This document shows, piece by piece, positions 14,995-23,425 of a DNA stretch of 64,000 nucleotides. The notes under the pieces are model-generated. The model saw nothing but the letters and a program-made list of their open reading frames with translations, had not been told where the DNA came from and made no database searches. A program made the position numbers and the translations under genes. The DNA lies in assembly GCA_029262055.1 (NCBI GenBank), contig JAJDAD010000090.1, positions 1 through 64,000 of the forward strand, given 5' to 3'. The stretch's first letter is position 1. Each line of letters opens with the position of its first letter. This DNA is from Candidatus Zhuqueibacterota bacterium (GTDB lineage: Bacteria; Zhuqueibacterota; Zhuqueibacteria; Oceanimicrobiales; Oceanimicrobiaceae).

Positions 14995-17157
14995 TCAGCG
15001 CAGCAATAGCATTTTCCTGCTTTGCGTCAAATCGCCGATGGTCATGCGATAGAAGTAGACACCGCTCGCGGCCTGTTGTCCATTTGCATTGCGACCGTTC
15101 CACGTGAGACTGTGTAAACCTTGCGCAAGCGGTTGGTTGACCAAAGAGCGGATTCTGCGACCCAGGACATTGTGGATGGTAATCTCTACATTTGCGGGAG
15201 TTGCGAGTTCAAATCGAATACGTGTTTCCGGGTTGAAAGGGTTTGGGTAATTCTGTAAGAGTTGGAATGTAGCGGGTTGGGACCCATCAACCTGACCAAC
15301 GGACGTCACGCTCTCAGCAGTCCGATAGATCCCGCTGTCCTCCGTGCCTGCATAGAGTACGCCATTTGAATCAAATGCCAGCGCCAGCACCTTGTTGCTG
15401 GTTAGACCGCTCTGGAAAAAGGACCAGGTTTGGCCACTGTTCTCAGACACAAAAACGGTCTTCTCGTAGGATGCCGCGTATAGCGTACCAAAGCCATCAA
15501 AAACCAAACTTCTAATGTCGTCAACTCGGGCATTGTCACCGGCAGCCATCCACGTCTCACCATTGTCGTTGGATCGATAAACACCACCATGTTGGGCGAT
15601 AAAGATATCTCCGTCTTCATCAAAGGCAATGTCATAAATGCTGCTATGCTCGATGCCGCTGTTACGTCCGACCCACAAGTCGCCATTGTTGTCAGAGCGA
15701 AAAATACCGCCGTTCGTACCCAGCCAGAGTGCATTGTCGGGGGCGGAGACAATCGTCAGGACCCGCCCACAAGCCAGGACCAGGTCAATTCCTTCGGAAA
15801 CCAAAGTCCAGCCGGAGCCGTCATCCATCGACCGGTAGACCAGCGCCGCGCACGAGCCGGAGCCCGCGAAAATAGCTCCGTCGCTGCTGGCATGGACAGC
15901 GTTGTAATCGCCATCCAGTAGTTGTGTCCAGGTGCCTGAGCTCAAATCAAGTCGAGCGATTCCCCGGCTACTCGCTGCCAACAGTCGGTTTTGAGTATCC
16001 AGCTCGACATCTTTGGCAAAGGAATCCCTGAGTGTGTCTGTTGTGGCCTGCCAGGTCTCACCAAGATCGTTGGAAAACGACACGCCGCGGTGCGTGGCCG
16101 CAAATACCGTACGATCATCCGCGACCACGACATCACTCACGTGACTGTTGCTCAGACCAGCGTCGCCAGGGCCCCAGGATACCCCGCTATCGTCAGATCT
16201 GAACAGGCCATATCGATCACTGCCGGCAAAAACGCTACCACTGTCGGTGACCAGCAAGGAGAATATTGCCACCAGATGGCCATCCGGCAGAACCAAACCA
16301 TCGTTCATCGGCGTCCAGGTAACGCCATCGTCAGTGGAGCGAAAAACGCCGTTAAAGGTGCCGACAAAAATGTCTTTCTGTTGGTTAAGGGCGATTGCCA
16401 TGACCGAGTTCGAACCGACGGCGATGGCAAAATCTGAACCCAGCTCAGTCCAGGTCACACCGTTGTCCACAGAACGGAACAAGCCATTTTCAGTTCCCGC
16501 ATAGATCTCTTCTCGGGCATTAATAGCGAGCGAGTGAACGATGTTGCCGATGGCACCATTTGACGTCAGACCGGTCACAGCAGTCCAGCTCTCTCCATTG
16601 TTGTCGGAGCGGAAAACTCCCTGGCCCCAAGTGCCCGCAAAAACTTGATTCTGGTTGTTGCTCAGCAGGGAAATCACCCGGTTGCTGGTGATACCCGTAT
16701 TGGCGGGCTGCCAAAGCTGACCATCATTATCGGAGCGCAACACACCGCCACCTTGTGTGCCGGCGAAAATGTACCCGCTTGAAGTTGCAGCCATGGCAAC
16801 AACATCGTCACTGGTCAACCCGTCGATTCGAACCAACCAGGTTTGGCCGTTGTCCGGGCTTTGGTAGACGCCGCTCAGCGAACCCGCGAAAACATCTCCT
16901 TGCGGCCGGACGGCAAAAGCCTGCACGGCGTCCCGCAAGAAATTGTCACTCAGGGCCGCCCAGGAGTTGCCACCGTCCTGAGAACGGAAGAAACCCACGG
17001 ACGTACCGCTATAAAGGTCACCGGAAGGCACTTCAATGAGAGCAAAAACAGTGCCGCCGCCTGGACCATTCGTACGCAGCCATGTTTCTTGGGCCTGAAG
17101 ATTTTGAGTTGTGAGCAACAGAAAGGCGGAGAGGAAAACAAGAACGGGAATACGCAT
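14995..17157 (-). CDS. Secreted BNR-repeat beta-propeller with C-terminal sorting domain
   Basis: 720 residues from the ATG at 17157; a TTG five codons upstream is the alternative. A signal peptide (about 1-22, ending LQAQ) is followed by twelve Asp-box repeats of the form SxDxGxxW (for example SDNNGESWTAV, STDDGVTWTPM, SNDNGETWMAA), which build one or two sialidase/sortilin-like propellers. The last 85 residues ('YPNPFNPETRIRFEL...GVYFYRMTIGD') are a T9SS-type sorting domain. No catalytic sialidase residues were recognised, so a binding or scaffold role is likelier than an enzyme. Transcribed alone, 350 bp from the next gene. Confidence 0.87.
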   Translation of the reverse strand: MRIPVLVFLSAFLLLTTQNLQAQETWLRTNGPGGGTVFALIEVPSGDLYSGTSVGFFRSQDGGNSWAALSDNFLRDAVQAFAVRPQGDVFAGSLSGVYQSPDNGQTWLVRIDGLTSDDVVAMAATSSGYIFAGTQGGGVLRSDNDGQLWQPANTGITSNRVISLLSNNQNQVFAGTWGQGVFRSDNNGESWTAVTGLTSNGAIGNIVHSLAINAREEIYAGTENGLFRSVDNGVTWTELGSDFAIAVGSNSVMAIALNQQKDIFVGTFNGVFRSTDDGVTWTPMNDGLVLPDGHLVAIFSLLVTDSGSVFAGSDRYGLFRSDDSGVSWGPGDAGLSNSHVSDVVVADDRTVFAATHRGVSFSNDLGETWQATTDTLRDSFAKDVELDTQNRLLAASSRGIARLDLSSGTWTQLLDGDYNAVHASSDGAIFAGSGSCAALVYRSMDDGSGWTLVSEGIDLVLACGRVLTIVSAPDNALWLGTNGGIFRSDNNGDLWVGRNSGIEHSSIYDIAFDEDGDIFIAQHGGVYRSNDNGETWMAAGDNARVDDIRSLVFDGFGTLYAASYEKTVFVSENSGQTWSFFQSGLTSNKVLALAFDSNGVLYAGTEDSGIYRTAESVTSVGQVDGSQPATFQLLQNYPNPFNPETRIRFELATPANVEITIHNVLGRRIRSLVNQPLAQGLHSLTWNGRNANGQQAASGVYFYRMTIGDLTQSRKMLLLR

Positions 17158-17404
17158 CGAATTATCGCTCAAAGTTGGGTTCGTTCCCTGGTGTATTCCT
17201 TATATTACAAGTAGATACGTTAAATTATTCCCTTGTGGGTTCTCCTAGGCCGTGAATCGCCTGGAAAGGCGACCAGACGGATTACTGTCCGGAATTGTCA
17301 TGCGATATTCCGAAACAGGTCGACATCGGCGAGACAAGCTGCAAACGGAGGAATTCCGGAGATCAAATCATTCCGGCAACAGCGGGGAGCACAAAAATGA
17401 ACCG

Positions 17405-17438
17405 TGCGGTTTCACAGCACCTGATCGCTACAACCGCA
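17405..17438 (-). terminator. Hairpin downstream of the PorV-OmpA gene
   Basis: A 7-bp stem (TGCGGTT / AACCGCA) is followed on the minus strand by GGTTCATTTTTG. It lies in the 350-bp gap 17158-17508, which otherwise shows no gene. The loop is long (20 bases), so this is only a possible terminator. Confidence 0.4.
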
Positions 17439-17508
17439 CTTGAGGGCGTCATAAGCGCCTTCGAAACCTATAGGACTTTTTGATCAGATACCCGGCAAGT
17501 GATTCGGG

Positions 17509-19605
17509 CTACCTCTTCCTCGTGATCATCCCGGCGGACTCAAACCCGACCACAACTTTGTTATCCACGACCTGAGCCGCATACTCGACATCTTCGTCGC
17601 CGATGACGTCGAACACAACCCGGGTAAGTGGTTTCTCCGGGTGAAAACCGATGCGGGCGCGCCAAACCGAACCGCCGACAAACTCGAACGTTTCCGACGG
17701 GCTGAGGCTAAATACACCTGGAAAATCGTACACGATACGCTTGGGATTCTCGAGTTCATACTTGCGAAAAGTAACGCGGCCATTAGCCACGATGGTAATC
17801 GACGTGTCGCCGACAGCCTCCACACCGACAATCGCCGAGCCGTCCGGCATATCGGGCTGAGCATCGCGCGTGAAGATTGTAAAATCGACACGACGATTGC
17901 GCGCTCTTCCATTCGAAGAACCATTGTCCGCAATCGGCCTGGTCTCGCCGTACGGGACCGGCATAAAAAATCGGTCGCCGGTGTTGCCGTCGGAAATCAG
18001 GTGGCGCCTGACACTCTCCATGCGGCGCTCCGAAAGAAAGAAATTATAGACCTGGGTGCCGATGCTGTCCGTGTGTCCGGCAATCAGGAGCTTCGACTCC
18101 GGGAAGGTATTCAAAACCTCGGCGATCTGCCCCATGGTGGCAAATTCAGAGGGACGGATAACCGCTTTGTCAAAATCAAAATTGATGCGTAAAGAAACGT
18201 TGATGCGCGAGGTATCAGGCACGTGCGTGACTTCGATCTTTCCTCCGGAAGCAGCGGCGATACTGTCGATTCTCGCCAGCCGGCGTCCCAGTTCCTCGGC
18301 GCGCATTTCCGCAAGCAGAGTCGCTTCCTCAGCGCGGCGGCGGGCGTCCTCAGCCTGTCGGCGCGCCTCTTGCGCCAGACGCTGCGCCTCTTCAGTGTCC
18401 TTCAGCCTGTCTTCCATTTGACGCTGGATTTCGCTCAGCCTTTGTACGGCAAGCGGGTCCATTTGTGGCGGCGGCTCCAGCACACCGAAAGTAAACGTAA
18501 AGGAGAAGCGATGGATGGAGGTATCAAAATCATCCAAAGGGGAGTAGGCATAGTCAACATTGGTCTTTGAATTGGCGAACCACTGCGTCGGCACAGTAAG
18601 GCCCAGGCCCAAAGCCCAGCGCGAGGCTTCCCGGTCGTGCAACTTGTAGCCGGTGCGGATGGCAAACATGTCTGAGACTTGCAGTTCCGTTCCGGTGTAA
18701 ACCCGCACCGTGCCGTCATCGCGCATTTTGGCTACATCAGTGGCCAGGTTCAGCTTCATGTCCGGCCCAAGCTGAAATCGACCGGCCGCTCCGGCCCGAA
18801 GGGTCTGCGGCAATACGTCGGAGCGATTGTCGAACTTCGCCTTTTTCAGGGTCAGGTTCTGCAGGGTCAAGCCAAACGACAGGTATTGCGTGATGTAGGT
18901 CGCGCCAATGTCAATTCCTAAGGCGGAGCTCGAAAAGCCGGCCAGATCCTGCCGGATGAATTTTCCGCCGCCGCCGAACGCAATCATGTTGTTCTCACTG
19001 CCCACCGATGTACTGTAGGCGCCGGTCAGAATGACGTCATTGCTGCCGCCCTCATTTAAAGTCGGCTGGAAATTCTCGTCCAGGGCGTTGATCTCCCCCT
19101 GGTCAAAGAAAGTCAGGCCAAAGCCGACCACACCCCTGCTCATCGGCAGCGAGACCTCGATATTTCCCTGGTTGGTGTCGTCGATCCAATTGTGATAATT
19201 CAACGAAAAGGCCATGTGCTCCAGCAAGGCAAGGCCGGCGACATTGTAGCGCAACGCGTTGTGCTCGTTGGCCATGGCTGTAAAAGCCTCTCCCATGCCG
19301 ACCTGACGGGCATTGGGACTGATGCGCAAAAAAGGCGCCGCGAGATTCCCAAAACTCTGACCACAAACATCTTGCGCCAGCAGAATCAACACCAGAGCCG
19401 CAGCTCGCATGGAGCCGGTGATGGTGGTTTGAAAACGGCTGCAGCTAGATCTTCCGGACACGGACGGCCGGGACGGTGAACCTGCACCCGTACGGCCGCA
19501 GGTAAGGCCGACTCCCTTTCCGTCATTCGGAAGCATGCCTTCCGGCAAAGACAGTGGTACCGCTTTGCCCGGGGTTGGCGTTACATTCAATGAGATAGAA
19601 TTCAT
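17509..19605 (-). CDS. PorV-like barrel fused to coiled coil, OmpA domain and AMIN-like domain
   Basis: 698 residues from the ATG at 19605. A second in-frame ATG at 19410 directly begins a good signal peptide (MRAAALVLILLAQDVCGQ), so the first 65 residues may not be translated. The order is: a PorV/PorQ-type outer-membrane barrel ('LRISPNARQVGMGEAFTA...NPAG'-like start, here NVAG) of about 300 residues; an alanine/arginine-rich coiled coil ('RRQAEDARRRAEEA'); an OmpA peptidoglycan-binding domain with 'INFDFDKAVIRP', 'IAGHTDSIG' and 'NRRVDFTI'; and a C-terminal AMIN-like domain ('KRIVYDFPGVFSL'). It would tie the barrel to the cell wall. The NHL gene lies upstream with a 41-bp gap, probably in the same operon. 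Confidence 0.85.
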   Translation of the reverse strand: MNSISLNVTPTPGKAVPLSLPEGMLPNDGKGVGLTCGRTGAGSPSRPSVSGRSSCSRFQTTITGSMRAAALVLILLAQDVCGQSFGNLAAPFLRISPNARQVGMGEAFTAMANEHNALRYNVAGLALLEHMAFSLNYHNWIDDTNQGNIEVSLPMSRGVVGFGLTFFDQGEINALDENFQPTLNEGGSNDVILTGAYSTSVGSENNMIAFGGGGKFIRQDLAGFSSSALGIDIGATYITQYLSFGLTLQNLTLKKAKFDNRSDVLPQTLRAGAAGRFQLGPDMKLNLATDVAKMRDDGTVRVYTGTELQVSDMFAIRTGYKLHDREASRWALGLGLTVPTQWFANSKTNVDYAYSPLDDFDTSIHRFSFTFTFGVLEPPPQMDPLAVQRLSEIQRQMEDRLKDTEEAQRLAQEARRQAEDARRRAEEATLLAEMRAEELGRRLARIDSIAAASGGKIEVTHVPDTSRINVSLRINFDFDKAVIRPSEFATMGQIAEVLNTFPESKLLIAGHTDSIGTQVYNFFLSERRMESVRRHLISDGNTGDRFFMPVPYGETRPIADNGSSNGRARNRRVDFTIFTRDAQPDMPDGSAIVGVEAVGDTSITIVANGRVTFRKYELENPKRIVYDFPGVFSLSPSETFEFVGGSVWRARIGFHPEKPLTRVVFDVIGDEDVEYAAQVVDNKVVVGFESAGMITRKR

Positions 19606-19646
19606 GACTTTTTTTCCGATTCGCACAAACGTTAAAATCAGGAAAG

Positions 19647-22574
19647 TTACTGAATCACAATAAATTTTCGTAAGGAGGTGACATCTTCAGGGGTGCCGGA
19701 CTCGCCGGTAAACACAGCCGAGAACCTGGCCCAGTAGGTGCCACTGCTGACTAGCGGTCCGGAGGAGCTGCCGGAGCGTAAGTCCCACCACTGCGTGCGG
19801 CTGGTGGAACGGTTCTGGCGTGGAATATCGATGCCACGATCCATCAGCAACGTGGCCCCGTCCAGGGTACGAACGCGTTCACCGCCGACATTATAAATCT
19901 CTACCTTTATCAGCCGCAGGCTGCCGGAATTGGCCTCCATGCGCATGCGCAACATGGCAGAACTGCCACTGCGATAAGGATTAGGTGCAATCTGGAAATT
20001 AAATGCCCCGGGACCTGACACGCCATCCCCGTCCGTCGTATCCGGCTCGACTTGCAATGGCACTTCCAGAGTCACGTTGTCGACGTACCGGGCTATGATC
20101 TCGTTGTTCGGTAAGGTTTGCAGGCGTCCGTCGTTGCGAATGCCGTTTTGCGCAGAGAATAGTGGAATCCCTCTGACGCTGAAGAAATTACCGGTAGTGA
20201 ATCGTCCACCGGCATCAGGCACTTCAACCAGCATGACCTGGTCGGAGTCGTTCGTATCGCGGTCGAGCAGGCTGGCAAAAATCGTATCTTGCGCGGACGA
20301 AAAATCCCGGTCAGTCTCATCCGATATGCGCAGATAAAGAGAGTCCGAAAAAGTGACCTCTTCATTGCCGGTAAACACGAACCCGGTATGATTTTCGACC
20401 TGTAGCCTGCCTGATGTGAATTCGAGTACAAGCGCACGATCGGTGGCAGTATCCTCAGGCGAGAACGGATCGACGTACCGCACGATCAGTGTGTCCCGGT
20501 CAAAAACTTCCAGCCGGTTGTTGGCAGCGGTCGCAGTGTTTGTAATTACAGCAGGGATACCTACCGGAAAACTGTAAATGCCGGTGCCCTGGCGTTCTAA
20601 CGTCACCATTTGTATGTCGCCGCTCAAAGCTGCGCTTACCGTAACCGTGACGGTGTCTCTGACCGCGAGGATATTTTGGTCGATGAGCGCGATAAAAACA
20701 TTGCGCGGTGGATTCTCTCCCAGCGTGGCGAGTGAGTCGGTGCGCACCACCTCGGTCGGCAAGCCCAGATTGTCTGTGAAACTTATGCTGGCATTTTCGG
20801 GCACGGTGCGGCGCCAGGAAATGCTCCAATCGTCCAACACCGGGGAGACCGAAGAATTATTGGTTTGCAGCACAGCTTGCAGCCGCAGAGCCTGCTCGTT
20901 GCGCAGGACGTCGAACTGCGCCAGGTTGATGTTGTTTTCAGACGTATTCTGATTCGCAGTCAGGGTCACGAGCCGGCGGTCGGTGCCTGCCTCCAAAATA
21001 TTGATGACCAAAGGAACGTCGTCGCGCACGGTCGGGTCGCCCGGAATCACGGTGTTGAATGTAAGCACCTCCCAGCGTGAGATGATTACATCCGAACTAT
21101 CCTGAATCAGCGATGAGGTTATCACGCCGGTGCTATCGGAACGAAAGAACCGGTAATCGAGGCTCACCTGGTCGAGAACCGGCGTCTCGAGAAAACTGTT
21201 GGTGGAAAGCTCGACGCGGAAGTCATAAAAGCGGCTGCCGTTGTGAACCGGGTTGATGGCCGCTGGAGAAGTCGTGTAGTAAGATCCGGGTCCAGTCGGT
21301 CCCACAAATTCCGCAATCGCAAGGTCGGCAAAGTCCACGGCGGAGCGGAGCTGGAAACGCACACCTGTGCCGGCCGGCTGCTCCAGCAATTGCCAGCGTA
21401 ACGTTTCAAAACTGGCCTGGCGCCGCAGGTCGTGCACAAGGTTCAATTTGCCGGTTCCGATTCCCGATTCAACAATCTGTGTTGAAAAGCCCAGGCGAAT
21501 CAGTTCGTTGTCCGAAATGACCAGTGTGCGGCCATCGTCCAACCGGAAGGCGGACCTCAAATCGGGTAGAGTCTGCAAGAATGGACGGACAATCCGGCCC
21601 TCCTGATCGACCTCGATCAAACGCTCGTTGCCCGCGTCGGCGATCAGGACGTTGCCGTTCGCAAGCAACTGCGCGTCCGTCGGCCGGTTCAGGGTGGAGT
21701 CGGTCAGGGCGGCGATGCCGGTTTTTCCGAACTGCCAAACCACCGCGCCATTGGTTTGATTAAAACGCAGCACCCGATGATTGCCGCGGTCGGTGATCAG
21801 GATTTCGTCTTCGCTGACGCCGGTCCATTCGACGTCGACCGGGTCATTGAGGGTCACGTCGCCCGGGATGGCAGGCCCCACGGTCCAGACGGTCGCACTC
21901 GTGGCCGTATCGATAAGGAGAATTCGGTTATTTCTGGTATCGCAAATAACGATTTCAGGCCGGCCGGGGACGGGCACCGCGGCTGCCGGCTCGTTAAGCT
22001 GCTCAAATCCCTGCTCCGAGGGTGGATAAACATATTCGAGTGACTTTGTGGTTAAATCAAAACGCAGGACGCGATTGCTGCCGCGGTCGGTGACAAGAAT
22101 CTTGATGTCGATAGGGTCGCGAAACGCACGGGCGGCAGACGGACCGAGCAACTCCTCGGGAGTTCCGGGATCTCCCCGGATTTCCGTGACCTCGACGCCG
22201 TCCGATCGAATGGTGAAAACCCTGCCGTCGGAGGCATCGGTTACCAGGTACAACCCCAACCCTTCGACGCCGCTGACGTCGACGACCACAGCCTTGTTCA
22301 CCTGGTCAAAAACTGCATCGATCCCGGACAATTGCAACAGGAACGAATCCACCTCGCTGGAAGTGGCCAATGTCGATGTAAGCCTCACCATACTGTCGAC
22401 TTCAACCCTTCTGGTTTTTGCGGCATCGACGAAGGCGAAGGTGGAGTCGCCGTCCGTCCATGTGTTAAACACCGGCTGCTGGCCCATTACCGCGCCACAG
22501 GTGAGAATTTCAATGATAACAATGCAGGCGAACCAAACAGCTCGGGAGCATGTAGCATTTAAAAAAGAAGCCAT
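19647..22574 (-). CDS. Large secreted NHL-propeller protein with C-terminal sorting-like domain
   Basis: 975 residues from the ATG at 22574; a longer frame upstream lacks coding character. The N-terminal hydrophobic segment (about 10-28, ending VMGQQ) is a signal peptide. From about 100 to 370 there are NHL-type blades ('ILVTDRGSNRVLRFD', 'IVICDTRNNRILLID', 'ILITDRGNHRVLRFN', 'VLIADAGNERLIEVD'). Long beta-rich regions with Ig-like spacing follow, and the last 100 residues ('APNPYRSGSSAMLRM...SSGTYWARF') resemble a sorting domain with FlgD-like fold. Function unknown; likely surface or outer-membrane associated, and probably co-transcribed with the PorV-OmpA gene. Confidence 0.83.
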   Translation of the reverse strand: MASFLNATCSRAVWFACIVIIEILTCGAVMGQQPVFNTWTDGDSTFAFVDAAKTRRVEVDSMVRLTSTLATSSEVDSFLLQLSGIDAVFDQVNKAVVVDVSGVEGLGLYLVTDASDGRVFTIRSDGVEVTEIRGDPGTPEELLGPSAARAFRDPIDIKILVTDRGSNRVLRFDLTTKSLEYVYPPSEQGFEQLNEPAAAVPVPGRPEIVICDTRNNRILLIDTATSATVWTVGPAIPGDVTLNDPVDVEWTGVSEDEILITDRGNHRVLRFNQTNGAVVWQFGKTGIAALTDSTLNRPTDAQLLANGNVLIADAGNERLIEVDQEGRIVRPFLQTLPDLRSAFRLDDGRTLVISDNELIRLGFSTQIVESGIGTGKLNLVHDLRRQASFETLRWQLLEQPAGTGVRFQLRSAVDFADLAIAEFVGPTGPGSYYTTSPAAINPVHNGSRFYDFRVELSTNSFLETPVLDQVSLDYRFFRSDSTGVITSSLIQDSSDVIISRWEVLTFNTVIPGDPTVRDDVPLVINILEAGTDRRLVTLTANQNTSENNINLAQFDVLRNEQALRLQAVLQTNNSSVSPVLDDWSISWRRTVPENASISFTDNLGLPTEVVRTDSLATLGENPPRNVFIALIDQNILAVRDTVTVTVSAALSGDIQMVTLERQGTGIYSFPVGIPAVITNTATAANNRLEVFDRDTLIVRYVDPFSPEDTATDRALVLEFTSGRLQVENHTGFVFTGNEEVTFSDSLYLRISDETDRDFSSAQDTIFASLLDRDTNDSDQVMLVEVPDAGGRFTTGNFFSVRGIPLFSAQNGIRNDGRLQTLPNNEIIARYVDNVTLEVPLQVEPDTTDGDGVSGPGAFNFQIAPNPYRSGSSAMLRMRMEANSGSLRLIKVEIYNVGGERVRTLDGATLLMDRGIDIPRQNRSTSRTQWWDLRSGSSSGPLVSSGTYWARFSAVFTGESGTPEDVTSLRKFIVIQ

Positions 22575-23001
22575 GAGCTTGTTCTCTGTTTTAGACTTTC
22601 CCAAAGGGACAGGTTCTCGGCAAAATATCAACTCTCTCAAACAAAAGCTACAAAAACAGTGGCAAGAAAGAAACAAGTGTTTCGAACAATTCACATATCG
22701 TCAGGGCAGAATGCAGATCTGGGGTCTCGCACAGTATGGACGAGTGCCGGCCAGCAACAAACCTTGGCTCGCGCCAGAATGCTGACGATGGTGACCGGAT
22801 AAGTCACAGCTCAAAATAGTGTTATCCGGTTCGCTGTGCAAGTGAAAATTGCTGCCGCTGCAACATCGACAAAACCTTGCAAAAAAGGAGATTGATCTCT
22901 ATCTTCTGCAGTTTCTTGTTATTTCAGGAGTGCCGGCAGCGTGCACTGAATGCGCCTTCTTCCGTGCGCTTATCTACTCGATTAATAGCTTTGGATCAGT
23001 C
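22575..23001. other. Divergent intergenic region
   Basis: About 430 bp between the divergent NHL-protein and DUF971 genes. It must hold both promoters, but no clear -35/-10, sigma-54 or repeat element could be singled out. An in-frame extension of the DUF971 gene into this region has no family similarity. Confidence 0.4.
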
Positions 23002-23349
23002 ATGGACCCAAGAATCTTTGCCAGCGAAATTTCCGTGGATCATCAGGAACAAACTCTGACCATTAAGTGGGGCGATGGTCATGCGTCGGTTTATGGCCTG
23101 GATGGCATACGCCGGGCCTGCCCCTGTGTAGAATGCGCCGGCGGCCACGACCAGATGGGGCAGGAAGCCGATCCGGCGATATTCAAACAACCACCGGCCC
23201 AGACGAGACAAATCACCAGCATGCAGGAAATGGGGAATTACGCCATGCAGATCTTCTGGGGTGATGGCCATGATAGCGGCATTTACAGGTGGGAATATTT
23301 ACGGGATCTGTGTCCCATTGAAAACGGGATTACGGATTCCGGCTCGTGA
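23002..23349 (+). CDS. DUF971 domain protein
   Basis: 115 residues from the ATG at 23002, where family similarity begins. It shows the DUF971 (PF06155) hallmarks: 'LTIKWGDGHASVYGLDGIRRACPCVEC' in the first half and 'MQIFWGDGHDSGIYRWEYLRDLCP' in the second. The CPCxxC cysteines could bind metal. The domain is found alone or fused to Mrp/ApbC-type Fe-S carriers and gamma-butyrobetaine hydroxylases, so a link to Fe-S chemistry is possible but unproven. It stands alone and faces the efflux operon. Confidence 0.85.
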   Translation: MDPRIFASEISVDHQEQTLTIKWGDGHASVYGLDGIRRACPCVECAGGHDQMGQEADPAIFKQPPAQTRQITSMQEMGNYAMQIFWGDGHDSGIYRWEYLRDLCPIENGITDSGS

Positions 23350-23382
23350 GGTAGCCCTCGAAAAACCGTATTAGAGAAACAA

Positions 23383-23400
23383 GGCGGACGGGCATCCGCC
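23383..23400. terminator. Terminator between convergent genes
   Basis: Stem GGCGGA / TCCGCC with loop CGGGCA, followed on the plus strand by CCCATTCCTTCTTTTTC. It probably ends the DUF971 transcript and may serve the facing efflux gene as well. Confidence 0.55.
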
Positions 23401-23425
23401 CCATTCCTTCTTTTTCAGATATCCT

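Noticed and set aside
19411-19626. N-terminal extension of the PorV-OmpA protein from the GTG at 19626
   Set aside because: The region reads as Ser/Gly/Arg-rich sequence ahead of a normal signal peptide. It may be untranslated; the ATG at 19605 was used with the alternative at 19410 noted.
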